NCBI RefSeq assembly: GCF_015350805.1
Contig: NZ_JADKSG010000002.1
Span: 372,001 to 436,000 of the forward strand
Source: Herbiconiux sp. VKM Ac-1786
Lineage (GTDB): Bacteria; Actinomycetota; Actinomycetes; Actinomycetales; Microbacteriaceae
Direction of reading: 5' to 3'
DNA length: 64,000 nucleotides
Part shown: positions 1 through 10,159 of the stretch, in pieces
How positions within the stretch are numbered: position 1 is the stretch's first letter
How the letters are laid out: every line of letters begins with the position of its first letter
Translations under genes and position numbers: made by a program
The notes under the pieces: generated by a model
What the model was told of the DNA's origin: nothing
What the model saw: the letters and a program-made list of their open reading frames with translations, nothing else
Database searches by the model: none

Positions 1-33
1 CGCCCGCGCCTGACGCCCAGGCCACCCGGCGAC

Positions 34-81
34 TTGCCGAAAAACGCCCTTCCGGAGCTCGGATAGGGCGTTTTTCGGCAA
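34..81 (-). terminator. long hairpin terminator downstream of the Ser/Thr kinase gene
   Basis: Perfect 17-bp arms (34-50 and 65-81) enclose a 14-nt centre that itself can pair four more bases (TCCG at 51-54 with CGGA at 60-63). Each arm contains a run of five A or T inside the stem, so the element could end transcription from either side. It lies 18 bases past the kinase stop codon. The first 33 bases of the window show no recognisable gene. Confidence 0.8.
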
Positions 82-99
82 CTCGCCTGGGGTGGGCCG

Positions 100-2136
<2,037 letters not shown>

Positions 2137-2272
2137 AGTTCCGAGTCTAGAGAGGGGGGCATCGCCCTGGCCGCATAGACACCGGGCGATCGGGCATCCG
2201 GATGCGCATTTTTATGCATTCGTGATGAGAGCCGATTGCGACCGGCGCCCCGGCGCGTGGCAATCTGTACTG

Positions 2273-2614
2273 GTGACTGATCTGCCCGCCACCGAGTGGC
2301 TGACCGTTCCCGACCTCGTCGACCTGCTCGGCCTCACGCCGAGCAAGGTGCGGCGCCTGATCGAGGACCACCACCTGGTGGCCACGCGCCGCGACGGCGT
2401 GCTCTCGGTGCCGGCGGAGTTCATCCGCGACGGCGAGCCGCTGACCGAGCTGCGCGGCACCATCATGGTGCTCGCCGACAACCGGTACAAGGACGACGAG
2501 ATCCTCGAGTGGCTGCTGTCGCCGAACGAGCTGCTCGACGCCACGCCGATCGCCGCGCTGCGCGCCGGCCGCAAGGCCGAGGTGCGCCGCATCGCCCAGG
2601 CCCAGGACTTCTAG
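2273..2614 (+). CDS. Rv2175c-family DNA-binding protein
   Basis: 113 residues from GTG (VTDLPATEWLTVPDLVDLLGL). The N-terminal half is a winged-helix-like DNA-binding region (LTVPDLVDLLGLTPSKVRRLIEDHHL), the C-terminal half matches the Rv2175c C-terminal domain (RGTIMVLADNRYKDDEILEWLL...). In Mycobacterium tuberculosis Rv2175c is a DNA-binding substrate of the kinase PknL encoded next door. The divergent placement beside a membrane Ser/Thr kinase here supports the same kinase-substrate relation (inference). The reading frame is open further upstream, but the GTG at 2273 aligns with the family start. The gene converges on the polyprenyl synthase, with a palindrome between them. Confidence 0.88.
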   Translation: MTDLPATEWLTVPDLVDLLGLTPSKVRRLIEDHHLVATRRDGVLSVPAEFIRDGEPLTELRGTIMVLADNRYKDDEILEWLLSPNELLDATPIAALRAGRKAEVRRIAQAQDF

Positions 2615-2630
2615 CGCGCATCCGGAGCCC

Positions 2631-2682
2631 GGGTCGCGCAAACGGCCCGTGCTGCGCCCACGAAGGGCCGTCTGCGCGACCC
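2631..2682. terminator. palindromic intergenic element, copy 1 (bidirectional terminator candidate)
   Basis: 18-bp inverted arms (2631-2648 and 2665-2682) with one mismatch and a 16-nt loop, sitting between the convergent Rv2175c-type and polyprenyl synthase genes. The arms begin with GGGTCGCGCA and end with TGCGCGACCC, the same outer sequence as the element at 28831-28882. No T-tract follows. Confidence 0.6.
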
Positions 2683-2685
2683 GGT

Positions 2686-3792
2686 CTAGGCCTGGCGGTT
2701 CACGAGGCGCTTCGCGAGGCTCGTGAGCTCGGCCTTGGCCGTGTCGCCTAGCGGGGCGCGGTCGAGCTCCTCGAGCGCGGTGCGGAGGCGGCGGGAGATC
2801 ATGCCCTCCACCTCGGTGACGGCACCCGTGCCCACCATGGTCTGCTGCAGCATCCGGATCTGGCCCTCGTCGAGCTCGGGATCGCCGAGCAGCTCGTCGA
2901 AGAGCCGCCGCGACGAGGGGTCGAGCCGGGAGCGGGTGAGCGAGACGAGCACCGTGCGCTTGCCCTCGCGGAGGTCGTCGCCCGAGGGCTTGCCCGTGAG
3001 CTCGGCGTCGCCGAAGACGCCCAGCACGTCGTCGCGCAGCTGGAACGCGATGCCGAGCGGGAGCCCGAAGCGCCGCAGCGCATCCGTCTGCTCGGGCGAG
3101 CTGCCGCGCAGGGACGCCCCGATCACGAGCGGGGCCTCGACGCTGTACTTCGCCGACTTGTAGACGATCACCCGTTCGGCGCGCTCGAGCGACGCCTCGG
3201 GGTCGGTGGTCGCCCAGGCACGCTCCTCGAGCAGGTCGAGGTACTGGCCGAGCGTGACCTCGGTGCGCATGGTGTCGACCGCCTCGCGGGCGGCGAGATG
3301 GGTCTCGAGCGAGGGGGCGCCGAGCACGGCCCGGGCGATCAGCTCGTCGCTCCAGGCGAGCAGCAGGTCGCCGAGCAGGATGGCGCTGCCCTCGCCGAAC
3401 GTGCGACGGTCGCCGCGCCAGCCGCCGTCGGCGTGCAGCGTCTCGAACCGCCGGTGCGCCGAGGGCATGCCGCGGCGCGTGTCGGAGTTGTCGATGATGT
3501 CGTCGTGCACCAGCGCGGCGGCGTGGAAGAGCTCGAGGCCGGCGCAGAGGTCGACCAGGGAGTCGAGCTCCTTCTCGCCCGGCACGGCCGAGGCGGTGGC
3601 GGCCGGCGACACCGCCCGCCAGCCCCAGTAGCAGAACAGGGCCCTGAACCTCTTGCCGCCGCTGAGAAGATCCCGCGAGAACCGGGAGAAGGGGGCGAGG
3701 TCGGGGGCCACACGACCGAGAATGGACTCGCGCGATGCGAGGAACTCCACGATCCGAGCATCGACGAGATTGACTAGGCGCGGGCTTTCCAT
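2686..3792 (-). CDS. polyprenyl diphosphate synthase (trans-isoprenyl transferase)
   Basis: 368 residues. Condenses isopentenyl diphosphate with an allylic diphosphate to make a long-chain prenyl diphosphate for quinones or lipid carriers. Both aspartate-rich magnesium motifs are present: the first as HDDIIDNSDTRRG, the second as LRDDVLGVFGD. GKRFRALF and the KSAKYSVEAPLVIG segment are also typical. Homologous to the idsA2/GrcC group that sits near the pknL region in mycobacteria, so synteny supports the call; chain length cannot be told. An ATG preceded by AGGCG was preferred to the GTG one codon upstream. Confidence 0.93.
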   Translation of the reverse strand: MESPRLVNLVDARIVEFLASRESILGRVAPDLAPFSRFSRDLLSGGKRFRALFCYWGWRAVSPAATASAVPGEKELDSLVDLCAGLELFHAAALVHDDIIDNSDTRRGMPSAHRRFETLHADGGWRGDRRTFGEGSAILLGDLLLAWSDELIARAVLGAPSLETHLAAREAVDTMRTEVTLGQYLDLLEERAWATTDPEASLERAERVIVYKSAKYSVEAPLVIGASLRGSSPEQTDALRRFGLPLGIAFQLRDDVLGVFGDAELTGKPSGDDLREGKRTVLVSLTRSRLDPSSRRLFDELLGDPELDEGQIRMLQQTMVGTGAVTEVEGMISRRLRTALEELDRAPLGDTAKAELTSLAKRLVNRQA

Positions 3793-3872
3793 CACTCGCC
3801 TAGCCTAGCTAGACCCCGCGCACTACAATCAGCAAGTATCACGCGTCGGTCCCGAGCCTGAGGTGAAATAGG

Positions 3873-4268
3873 ATGCCGCTTTCGGAGCAAGAACAAAGAC
3901 TCCTCGATGAGATGGAGCGCAGTCTCTACCACAACGACGCCGACTTCGTGTCGGCCGTCAGCGGGGCGCGAGGTCGACTCAACTACGGCGCGCTCGTGCT
4001 GGGGATCCTGGTCGGGATCCTGGGGCTCGGCGTCGTCATCGTCGGCGTGGTGCTGCACCAGCCGCTGATCGGTCTGGCCGGCTTCGTCGCCATGTTCGGC
4101 GGCGTGCTGCTCGCCCTGAGACGAACCTCCCGCGGTCCGGCCCCCAAGGCCCCGCTCGGCGGAACGCCCACGACGGGTCGCGGCGGCGCCACGGCCTCGT
4201 CGAAGTCCGGCTTCATGGATCGACTCAACGACCGCTGGGAGCGACGCGACGACGATCGCGGCGAGTAG
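3873..4268 (+). CDS. DUF3040 family small membrane protein
   Basis: 131 residues, preceded by GAGGTGA at good spacing. The N-terminus MPLSEQEQRLLDEMERSLY is diagnostic of DUF3040, an actinobacterial family usually found just upstream of mraZ. Two adjacent hydrophobic segments (about 38-58 and 61-80) form a membrane hairpin, followed by a basic, Gly/Thr-rich tail (RWERRDDDRGE). Function unknown; its position at the dcw border is conserved in Actinobacteria. It is separated from mraZ by a strong terminator, so it is its own transcription unit. Confidence 0.9.
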   Translation: MPLSEQEQRLLDEMERSLYHNDADFVSAVSGARGRLNYGALVLGILVGILGLGVVIVGVVLHQPLIGLAGFVAMFGGVLLALRRTSRGPAPKAPLGGTPTTGRGGATASSKSGFMDRLNDRWERRDDDRGE

Positions 4269-4300
4269 GGCACTGCCCTCCCTTTTCCTCCCCTGAAGAA

Positions 4301-4327
4301 GACCGGCCCTCGGGCCGGTCTTTTTTT
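4301..4327 (+). terminator. intrinsic terminator after the DUF3040 gene
   Basis: GACCGGCCC and GGGCCGGTC form a 9-bp perfect stem around a two-base loop, followed directly by seven T. A textbook Rho-independent terminator that isolates the dcw operon from upstream transcription. Confidence 0.93.
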
Positions 4328-4447
4328 GTGCCCGGATGCCCGTCCCGGCCGCCCATCTCCCTCCATTCCCCTCCACCCCGAACTTCCGTGCATTGACGCG
4401 GAAGTTTTTGCGTATGAGCCCACATTGAGCCCGAATGTCGTAGGTAT

Positions 4448-4472
4448 GTGGAAGGGAGTGGAGTAAAGTGGA
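4448..4472 (+). promoter_or_regulatory. MraZ operator: three GTGGA repeats at 10-bp spacing
   Basis: GTGGA occurs at 4448, 4458 and 4468, exactly one helical turn apart, 43-67 bases upstream of mraZ. The last repeat reads AAAGTGGAGG. MraZ proteins are known to bind short tandem TGG-containing repeats with 10-bp period in front of their own operon, so autoregulation of the dcw head is likely. TTGACG at 4393-4398 and TTGAGC at 4425-4430 are possible -35 boxes but neither has a well-spaced -10. Confidence 0.75.
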
Positions 4473-4514
4473 GGTCAAGCCCACACAATCTGGCCGGAGA
4501 GAACGGGGAGGTAG

Positions 4515-4946
4515 ATGTTCCTTGGCACCTACGAACCCAAGCTCGACGACAAAGGGCGCATCATCCTCCCGGCGAAGTTCCGGGACGAGCTGGCCGGGGG
4601 CATGGTCGTGACGCGCGGCCAGGAGAACTGCCTGTACGTGTTCTCCACCCGCGAGTTCGAGAACCTGCACGAGAAGATCCGGCAGGCGCCCGTCACCAGC
4701 AAGCAGGCCCGCGACTACCAGCGCGTGTTCCTCTCCGGGGCCAGCGCCGAGACGCCCGACAAGCAGCACCGGGTCACCATCCCGGCCCCGCTCCGCAGCT
4801 ACGCCGGCCTCGACCGCGACCTCGTCGTCATCGGCGTCGGCTCGCGCGCCGAGATCTGGGACGCCACGGCCTGGGCCACCTACCTCGAGGCCCAGGAGGC
4901 CGCGTTCTCCGACACCGACGAGGAGGTGATCCCCGGCCTCTTCTGA
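4515..4946 (+). CDS. mraZ: transcriptional regulator MraZ
   Basis: 143 residues, usual length. Two tandem SpoVT-AbrB-type domains: [26 protein letters not shown] (1-26 onward) and the second with [18 protein letters not shown]. MraZ assembles into a ring and binds repeats upstream of the dcw operon, controlling its own transcription and that of rsmH and downstream genes. Strong ribosome site GGGGAGG just before ATG. First gene of the dcw cluster; three repeat operators lie upstream and a structured RNA follows. Confidence 0.98.
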   Translation: MFLGTYEPKLDDKGRIILPAKFRDELAGGMVVTRGQENCLYVFSTREFENLHEKIRQAPVTSKQARDYQRVFLSGASAETPDKQHRVTIPAPLRSYAGLDRDLVVIGVGSRAEIWDATAWATYLEAQEAAFSDTDEEVIPGLF

Positions 4947-4952
4947 GTCGTC

Positions 4953-5060
4953 GTCCCTGACTCCCAGCCGTTCATCGCCCTGGCGCACTTCCCCGGTGCC
5001 AGGTCGGACGCCCTGCCGCACTTCCCCGGTGGCAGGTCGGAACGGACGGGGATCAGGGAC
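4953..5060 (+). ncRNA. mraW RNA motif: three-stem cis-element in the rsmH leader
   Basis: Between mraZ and rsmH two hairpins of identical design stand in tandem with a 33-nt period: stem CCTGGC/GCCAGG (4979-4984 with 4998-5003) and stem CCTGCC/GGCAGG (5012-5017 with 5031-5036). Both have the same 13-nt loop, GCACTTCCCCGGT. The stems differ by a G-C to C-G exchange on both sides, a compensatory change that argues for selection on RNA structure. An outer 8-bp stem, GTCCCTGA (4953-4960) with TCAGGGAC (5053-5060), encloses them. Position and CUUCCCC loops agree with the published actinobacterial mraW motif as I remember it. What it does is unknown; rsmH has no clear ribosome site, so translational control is plausible. 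Confidence 0.8.
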
Positions 5061-5083
5061 TGCGAAGCACCGGCCGCATCACC

Positions 5084-6040
5084 ATGACCGACTACTCCGG
5101 CATCCACACCTCGGTTCTCCTCGAACGCTCCATCGAGCTCCTCGGCCCGGCCCTCGGCCGCCCCGGAGCCGTGCTCGTCGACTGCACCCTCGGGCTCGGC
5201 GGTCACTCCGAGGCCTTCCTCGAGGCCTTTCCCGAGCTGCACCTCGTCGGCCTCGACCGCGACCCGAACGCCCTCCGCCTGGCGGGGGAGCGGCTCGAGC
5301 GCTTCTCCGACCGCATCGACCTCGTGCACTGCGTCTACGACGAGATCGACGAGGCCCTCGAGGGCCTCGGCATCGACGAGGTCGACGGCGTACTGTTCGA
5401 CCTCGGCGTCTCGTCGATGCAGCTCGACGAGGTCGAGCGCGGCTTCTCCTACTCCAAGGATGCGCCGCTCGACATGCGCATGGACGACACGGCGGCCTTC
5501 ACCGCCGCCGAGATCGTCGCCACCTACTCCGAGGCCGACCTCCGCCGCATCTTCCGCGACTACGGCGAGGAGAAGCTCGCCGACCGCTACGCCCGGTTCA
5601 TCGTGCGGGCCCGCGACGAGGCACCGATCCTGCGGTCGGGTCAGCTCGTCGACATCATCCAGGCGGCCACGCCGGCCAAGTTCTCGAACTCCGGCCACCC
5701 CGCCAAGCGCGTCTTCCAGGCCCTCCGCATCGAGGTCAACGCCGAGCTCTCGGTGCTCGAGCGGGCCCTGCCCAAAGCCATCGACGCCCTGGTCGTCGGC
5801 GGCCGCATCGTCGTGCTGGCCTTCCAGTCGCTGGAGGACCGCATCGTCAAGCGCGAGCTGACCAGGCGCGCCGCCTCGACCGCTCCCGCCGGCCTGCCGG
5901 TCGAGCTGCCCGAGCACCGGCCCGAGCTGAAGCTCCTGGTGCGCGGCGCCGAGCTCGCCGACGACGACGAGCGCGCCCGCAACCCCCGTTCCATCCCCGT
6001 CCGCCTCCGTGCAGCAGAACGAATCAGGAGGATCGCATGA
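5084..6040 (+). CDS. rsmH: 16S rRNA (cytosine(1402)-N(4))-methyltransferase RsmH (MraW)
   Basis: 318 residues. Uses S-adenosylmethionine to methylate N4 of C1402 in the 30S P site. Typical start [18 protein letters not shown]-binding region with [18 protein letters not shown] and [12 protein letters not shown], then [23 protein letters not shown] and LDMRMD, and the C-terminal [10 protein letters not shown] and [10 protein letters not shown] blocks. No recognisable Shine-Dalgarno precedes the ATG, and the leader carries the three-stem RNA element. The stop overlaps the ftsL start (ATGA). Confidence 0.98.
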   Translation: MTDYSGIHTSVLLERSIELLGPALGRPGAVLVDCTLGLGGHSEAFLEAFPELHLVGLDRDPNALRLAGERLERFSDRIDLVHCVYDEIDEALEGLGIDEVDGVLFDLGVSSMQLDEVERGFSYSKDAPLDMRMDDTAAFTAAEIVATYSEADLRRIFRDYGEEKLADRYARFIVRARDEAPILRSGQLVDIIQAATPAKFSNSGHPAKRVFQALRIEVNAELSVLERALPKAIDALVVGGRIVVLAFQSLEDRIVKRELTRRAASTAPAGLPVELPEHRPELKLLVRGAELADDDERARNPRSIPVRLRAAERIRRIA

Positions 6041-6714
6041 CGAACCTGGCCAGTGCATCCATGAGCCGCCCCCGTGCCGCCTTCGCCCAGGCGGTCGCGG
6101 TCGAGCCCGACTTCGACCTCGACCTGCCCGGCGTCGAGCACCCGATCGCGCCGCGGCGCATCCAGGTCGTGCCGACCCGCCAGCAGCGCCGGGCCCGCCC
6201 GAAGATCGCCTACGCGGCCGTGGTCGTCACCGGCGTGCTCGCCATCGTCGTCACCCAGCTGATGCTCTCGATCGGGCTCTCCGACGGCGCCTACGAGATC
6301 TCCTCGCTGCAGCAGCAGCAGAAGGAGCTCGACCGCACCAACCAGACACTGAGCGAGCAGTACGACTCGCTGTCGTCGCCGCAGAACCTCGCTGCCAGCG
6401 CCGAGGCGCTCGGCATGGTCGCCAACAGCGCTCCGGTCTACCTGCGGCTCTCCGACGGCGCCGTGCTCGGCTCGCCGGTCGCGGCCAGCGGAGCGACCGG
6501 GGCCATCACGGCCGGGCAGTCGCTCATCCCGAACGCCTCGCTGAACCCCGTGACGGGCACCGCGGCGACCCCGGCCGACGCCGCGGCCGCTGCGGCGGCC
6601 GGAGCAGCGGCGGATGCCGCCGCGACCGCCGACACGGCGAGCGCGCCTCCCGTGGCCGAGGCGCCCGCCGACGTACCGTGGACGGGTGCTCTTCCCTCCC
6701 CGACGACCCGCTGA
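6037..6714 (+). CDS. ftsL: cell division protein FtsL-like membrane protein
   Basis: 225 residues. A cytoplasmic N-terminus of about 60 residues, one membrane helix ([23 protein letters not shown]), a short coiled coil ([21 protein letters not shown]) and [11 protein letters not shown], the FtsL/DivIC signature in which a leucine zipper pairs with FtsQ/FtsB at the septum. Beyond it lies a long Ala/Thr/Pro-rich extracellular tail with no domain, longer than in Gram-negative FtsL. Identity rests on topology plus position between rsmH and ftsI. ATGA overlap with rsmH gives translational coupling. Confidence 0.88.
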   Translation: MTNLASASMSRPRAAFAQAVAVEPDFDLDLPGVEHPIAPRRIQVVPTRQQRRARPKIAYAAVVVTGVLAIVVTQLMLSIGLSDGAYEISSLQQQQKELDRTNQTLSEQYDSLSSPQNLAASAEALGMVANSAPVYLRLSDGAVLGSPVAASGATGAITAGQSLIPNASLNPVTGTAATPADAAAAAAAGAAADAAATADTASAPPVAEAPADVPWTGALPSPTTR

Positions 6715-6726
6715 TCCCCGGCGCTC

Positions 6727-8553
6727 GTGAACACCGCCGCGAACCGCACCACCCGGCGTCGCGCCGCCGTCGCCGTCGTCGCCGTGATGGCCGTCGTGGC
6801 CGTCTTCGTGATCCGGTTGGTCAGCATCCAGATCGTGCAGGCCGACACGCTGAACGCCGAGTCGTTCGACAAGCTGTCGGCCGAGACCACCTCCTACGGC
6901 CTCCGCGGCGACATCGTCGACGAGGACGGCACGGTGCTGGCGACGACCGTGCTGCGCTACGACGTCACCGCCTCGCCGAAGTCGGTCACCGACTTCGAGC
7001 GCACGGGCGACGACGGCAAGACCGTCGACGTGACCGCGCTGCAGGCCGCCGGCGAGATCGCCGCGGTCATCGGCCAGACCCCCGAGCAGGTCTACGGCAC
7101 GCTAACGGCCGACCCCTCCTCGAACCACGTGGTCGTCGTGACGGGCATCGACGTCGACGCCTTCCGCGCCATCCGCGACCTCGAGATCCCCTGGCTCTAC
7201 TACGAGTCGAACCCCGTGCGCACCTACCCCAACGGAGCCGTCGCCGGCAGCGTGGTGGGCTTCATGGGCGAAGATCCCGACGCCGACCCGGGCGCCACCG
7301 AGACCGGCGACAGCGCCGGAACCGAGGACGAGGTCGGGCTCTCCGGCATCGAGCAGATGCAGAACCAGTGCCTCACCGGCACCGACGGCGTCGAGACCTA
7401 CGAGCGGGGAGCCGACGGCGTCGCGATCCCCGGATCGAGCGAGACCGTGGTGAAGGCGCAGCAGGGCGGCACCGCGGTGCTCACGCTCGACAGCGACCTG
7501 CAGTGGTTCTCGCAGCAGGCGCTGCTGGCGCGCATCCAGGAGACCGGCGCCGCCTGGGGCACGGTGGTGGTGCAGGAGGTCAAGACCGGCAAGCTGCTCG
7601 CCGTCGCCGACTACCCGAGCGTCGACCCCAACGACATCGACGCCACCCCGGCCGACCAGCGCGGCTCCATCGCCTTCCAGTCGCCGTTCGAGCCCGGCTC
7701 GACCTTCAAGGCGCTGACGGCGGCCTCGGTGCTCGACGCGGGGCTCGCGAACGTGGGCACCCAGGTCGAGGCGCCGTTCATCTACACCGACCCGAACGGG
7801 GCGTCGACCCGCGACAGCGAGTTCCACGTCGACCCGCTGCGGCTCACCTTCGCCGGCGTCATGCAGGAGTCCTCGAACACCGGCACCGCGATGCTCGGCG
7901 AGCTGCTCTCCAGCCAGCAGCGCTACGACTACATCGAGAAGTTCCACATGACGAAGCCCAGCGAGGTCGGCTTCCCGGCCGAGTCGGGCGGCATCCTGGC
8001 GCCGTGGGACGAGTGGGACGACCAGACGAACCTCACCACCACCTTCGGTCAGGGCGTGTCGAACACCGCCATCCAGATCGCGAGCCTCTACCAGACCCTC
8101 GGCAACGGCGGCGTGCGCCTGCCCGTGCAGCTCCTCGACGGCTGCAAGGCCGAGGACGGCACGATGACGCAGGTTCCGGATGCGACGGGCGAGCAGATCG
8201 TGCCGAGCACCGTCTCGACCGACGTCGTGAACATGCTGGAGACCGTCGTCTCGGGCGGCTACGCCTCGAAGGAGCTGTCGATCCCGGGCTACCGGGTGGC
8301 CGCGAAGACCGGAACGGCGCAGATGAGCGACGGGTCGGGTGCCTACGGCGACAGCTACATCACCTCGGTCGCCGGCCTCGCTCCGGCGGAGGACCCGCAG
8401 TACGTCGTTTCGGTCACCATCGCGAAGCCCGTTACCATTGAGTCGGCCCTGGCTGCGGCGCCGGTCTTCCAGAAGATCATGTCGCAGGTGCTGAAGGAGA
8501 AGCGCGTGCTTCCCTCCACCGTTCCTTCGCCAGACCTGCCGACGACGTATTGA
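6727..8553 (+). CDS. ftsI: peptidoglycan D,D-transpeptidase FtsI (class B PBP)
   Basis: 608 residues from GTG. Cross-links septal peptidoglycan with FtsW. One N-terminal membrane anchor (AVAVVAVMAVVAVFVIRLVSIQIV), a pedestal domain beginning GLRGDIVDEDGTVLATT, then the transpeptidase domain with all three signature motifs: active-site Ser-325 in STFK, SSN in MQESSNTG, and KTG in VAAKTGTAQ. Located 12 bases after ftsL. Length and motif order are normal; this is the usual actinobacterial septal PBP. Confidence 0.97.
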   Translation: MNTAANRTTRRRAAVAVVAVMAVVAVFVIRLVSIQIVQADTLNAESFDKLSAETTSYGLRGDIVDEDGTVLATTVLRYDVTASPKSVTDFERTGDDGKTVDVTALQAAGEIAAVIGQTPEQVYGTLTADPSSNHVVVVTGIDVDAFRAIRDLEIPWLYYESNPVRTYPNGAVAGSVVGFMGEDPDADPGATETGDSAGTEDEVGLSGIEQMQNQCLTGTDGVETYERGADGVAIPGSSETVVKAQQGGTAVLTLDSDLQWFSQQALLARIQETGAAWGTVVVQEVKTGKLLAVADYPSVDPNDIDATPADQRGSIAFQSPFEPGSTFKALTAASVLDAGLANVGTQVEAPFIYTDPNGASTRDSEFHVDPLRLTFAGVMQESSNTGTAMLGELLSSQQRYDYIEKFHMTKPSEVGFPAESGGILAPWDEWDDQTNLTTTFGQGVSNTAIQIASLYQTLGNGGVRLPVQLLDGCKAEDGTMTQVPDATGEQIVPSTVSTDVVNMLETVVSGGYASKELSIPGYRVAAKTGTAQMSDGSGAYGDSYITSVAGLAPAEDPQYVVSVTIAKPVTIESALAAAPVFQKIMSQVLKEKRVLPSTVPSPDLPTTY

Positions 8554-8568
8554 GCACCAAGGAGACCA

Positions 8569-10155
8569 GTGGCTGATCGGGGTTCTTCGGCGCTTCGACC
8601 CGAGCATCCGATCGAGCGGTCCCTGCCGCATCTCGTGGAGGAGTTCGGCCTCGAGCAGCGCGGCCTGCCCGTCTCCGAGGTCGTGTCGGGCATCACTCTG
8701 TCGTCGCACGACGTCGTTCCCGGCGACCTCTACGTGGGGCTCGCCGGCAAGCGGCACCACGGCGCCCGCTTCGCCGCGGCCGCGAAGGAGGCCGGGGCCG
8801 TCGCGATCCTGACCGACGACGAGGGCGCCCGCATCGCGGCCGACGCCGGCCTGCCGATCATCGTCACCCCCGAGCCGCGCCTCGCGCTCGGCGAGCTCGC
8901 GGCCTGGATCTACCGCACCCGCGAGGAGCCGCCGACGATGTTCGGCGTCACCGGCACCAACGGCAAGACGAGCGTGGCCTACCTGCTCGAGGCGATCCTG
9001 CGTCAGCTGGGCGTCGTCGCGGGCATCAGCACCACCGCCGAGCGGCGCATCGGCGACGAGGTCATCGTCTCCAAGCTCACGACCCCCGAGGCCACCGAGA
9101 TCCACGCGATGCTGGCACGGATGCGCGAGGCCGACGTGCGCTCGGTCGTGCTCGAGGTCTCGGCGCAGGCCATCACCCAGCACCGCGTCGACGGCATCGT
9201 CTTCGACGTGGTCGGGTTCACCAACCTCACCCACGACCACCTCGACGACTACGAGACCATGGACGTCTACTACGCGGCGAAGCGGGAGCTGTTCCAGCCC
9301 GACCGCGCCCGCCGCGGCGTGGTGATGGTCGACGGCGACTGGGGCGGCCGGCTCGCCCAGGAGTCGCGTATCCCGATCACCACGATCGCCACCGACCCCG
9401 CCGCCGACGCGGAGTGGACGCTGACGATCGACGAGGAGCGACCCGAGCGCACCACCTTCACCCTGCGCGGCCCCGACCACCGCACGCTCACCACCTCGGT
9501 GCCGCTGCTCGGGTCGTACATGGCCGCCAACGCGGCCCTCGCCATCGTGATGCTGGTGGAGTCGGGCTTCGATCTCGACGCCATCGCGCACGCCCTGAAC
9601 ATCCCGCACGACGCCGAGGGCGCCGAGATCGACGACGACGGCTTCGTCGCCGGCATCGACGTGTACATCCCGGGCCGGGCCGAGAAGGTCTCCGGCGAGT
9701 CGGGCCCGATCGTCTACATCGACTACGGCCACAGCCCCGACGCCTTCACCTCGACGCTCGAGTCGATCCGCCGGGTCTCCGACGGACGCGTGATCATGCT
9801 CTTCGGCGCCGACGGCGACCGCGACCCCTCCAAGCGCGAGGAGATGGGCGCGATCGCGGCCCGGCTCTCCGACGCCGTGGTGGTCACCGACTTCCACCCC
9901 CGCTTCGAGGACCCGGCCTCCATCCGCGCCGCGCTGATCGCCGGCGCGCGGGCGGCCGTGCCCGATCGCGAGATCCACGAGGTGCCCGACCCGCGGGCCG
10001 CCTTCCGCACGGCGCTCTCCCTCGCGGGCGAGGGCGACGTCATCCTCTACGCCGGTCCCGGCCACGAGGACTACCACGAGGTCGCGGGGGAGCGCATCCC
10101 CTACTCCGCCCGCGACGACGCGCGCAGTGCGCTGCACGAACACGGATGGCTCTGA
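8569..10155 (+). CDS. murE: UDP-MurNAc-tripeptide synthetase MurE
   Basis: 528 residues from GTG with AAGGAG upstream. Adds the third, diamino amino acid to UDP-MurNAc-dipeptide using ATP. N-terminal UDP-binding domain, ATP loop [10 protein letters not shown], the lysine that is carbamylated in the family within YYAAKREL, and C-terminal GPGHEDYHEV. The amino-acid selectivity motif, DNPR in meso-diaminopimelate enzymes, reads FHPR here (residues 442-445, in TDFHPRFEDP). Many Microbacteriaceae carry 2,4-diaminobutyrate, ornithine or lysine instead of meso-DAP, so the changed motif probably reflects another substrate; which one cannot be read from sequence. Confidence 0.95.
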   Translation: MADRGSSALRPEHPIERSLPHLVEEFGLEQRGLPVSEVVSGITLSSHDVVPGDLYVGLAGKRHHGARFAAAAKEAGAVAILTDDEGARIAADAGLPIIVTPEPRLALGELAAWIYRTREEPPTMFGVTGTNGKTSVAYLLEAILRQLGVVAGISTTAERRIGDEVIVSKLTTPEATEIHAMLARMREADVRSVVLEVSAQAITQHRVDGIVFDVVGFTNLTHDHLDDYETMDVYYAAKRELFQPDRARRGVVMVDGDWGGRLAQESRIPITTIATDPAADAEWTLTIDEERPERTTFTLRGPDHRTLTTSVPLLGSYMAANAALAIVMLVESGFDLDAIAHALNIPHDAEGAEIDDDGFVAGIDVYIPGRAEKVSGESGPIVYIDYGHSPDAFTSTLESIRRVSDGRVIMLFGADGDRDPSKREEMGAIAARLSDAVVVTDFHPRFEDPASIRAALIAGARAAVPDREIHEVPDPRAAFRTALSLAGEGDVILYAGPGHEDYHEVAGERIPYSARDDARSALHEHGWL

Positions 10156-10159
10156 CGAC

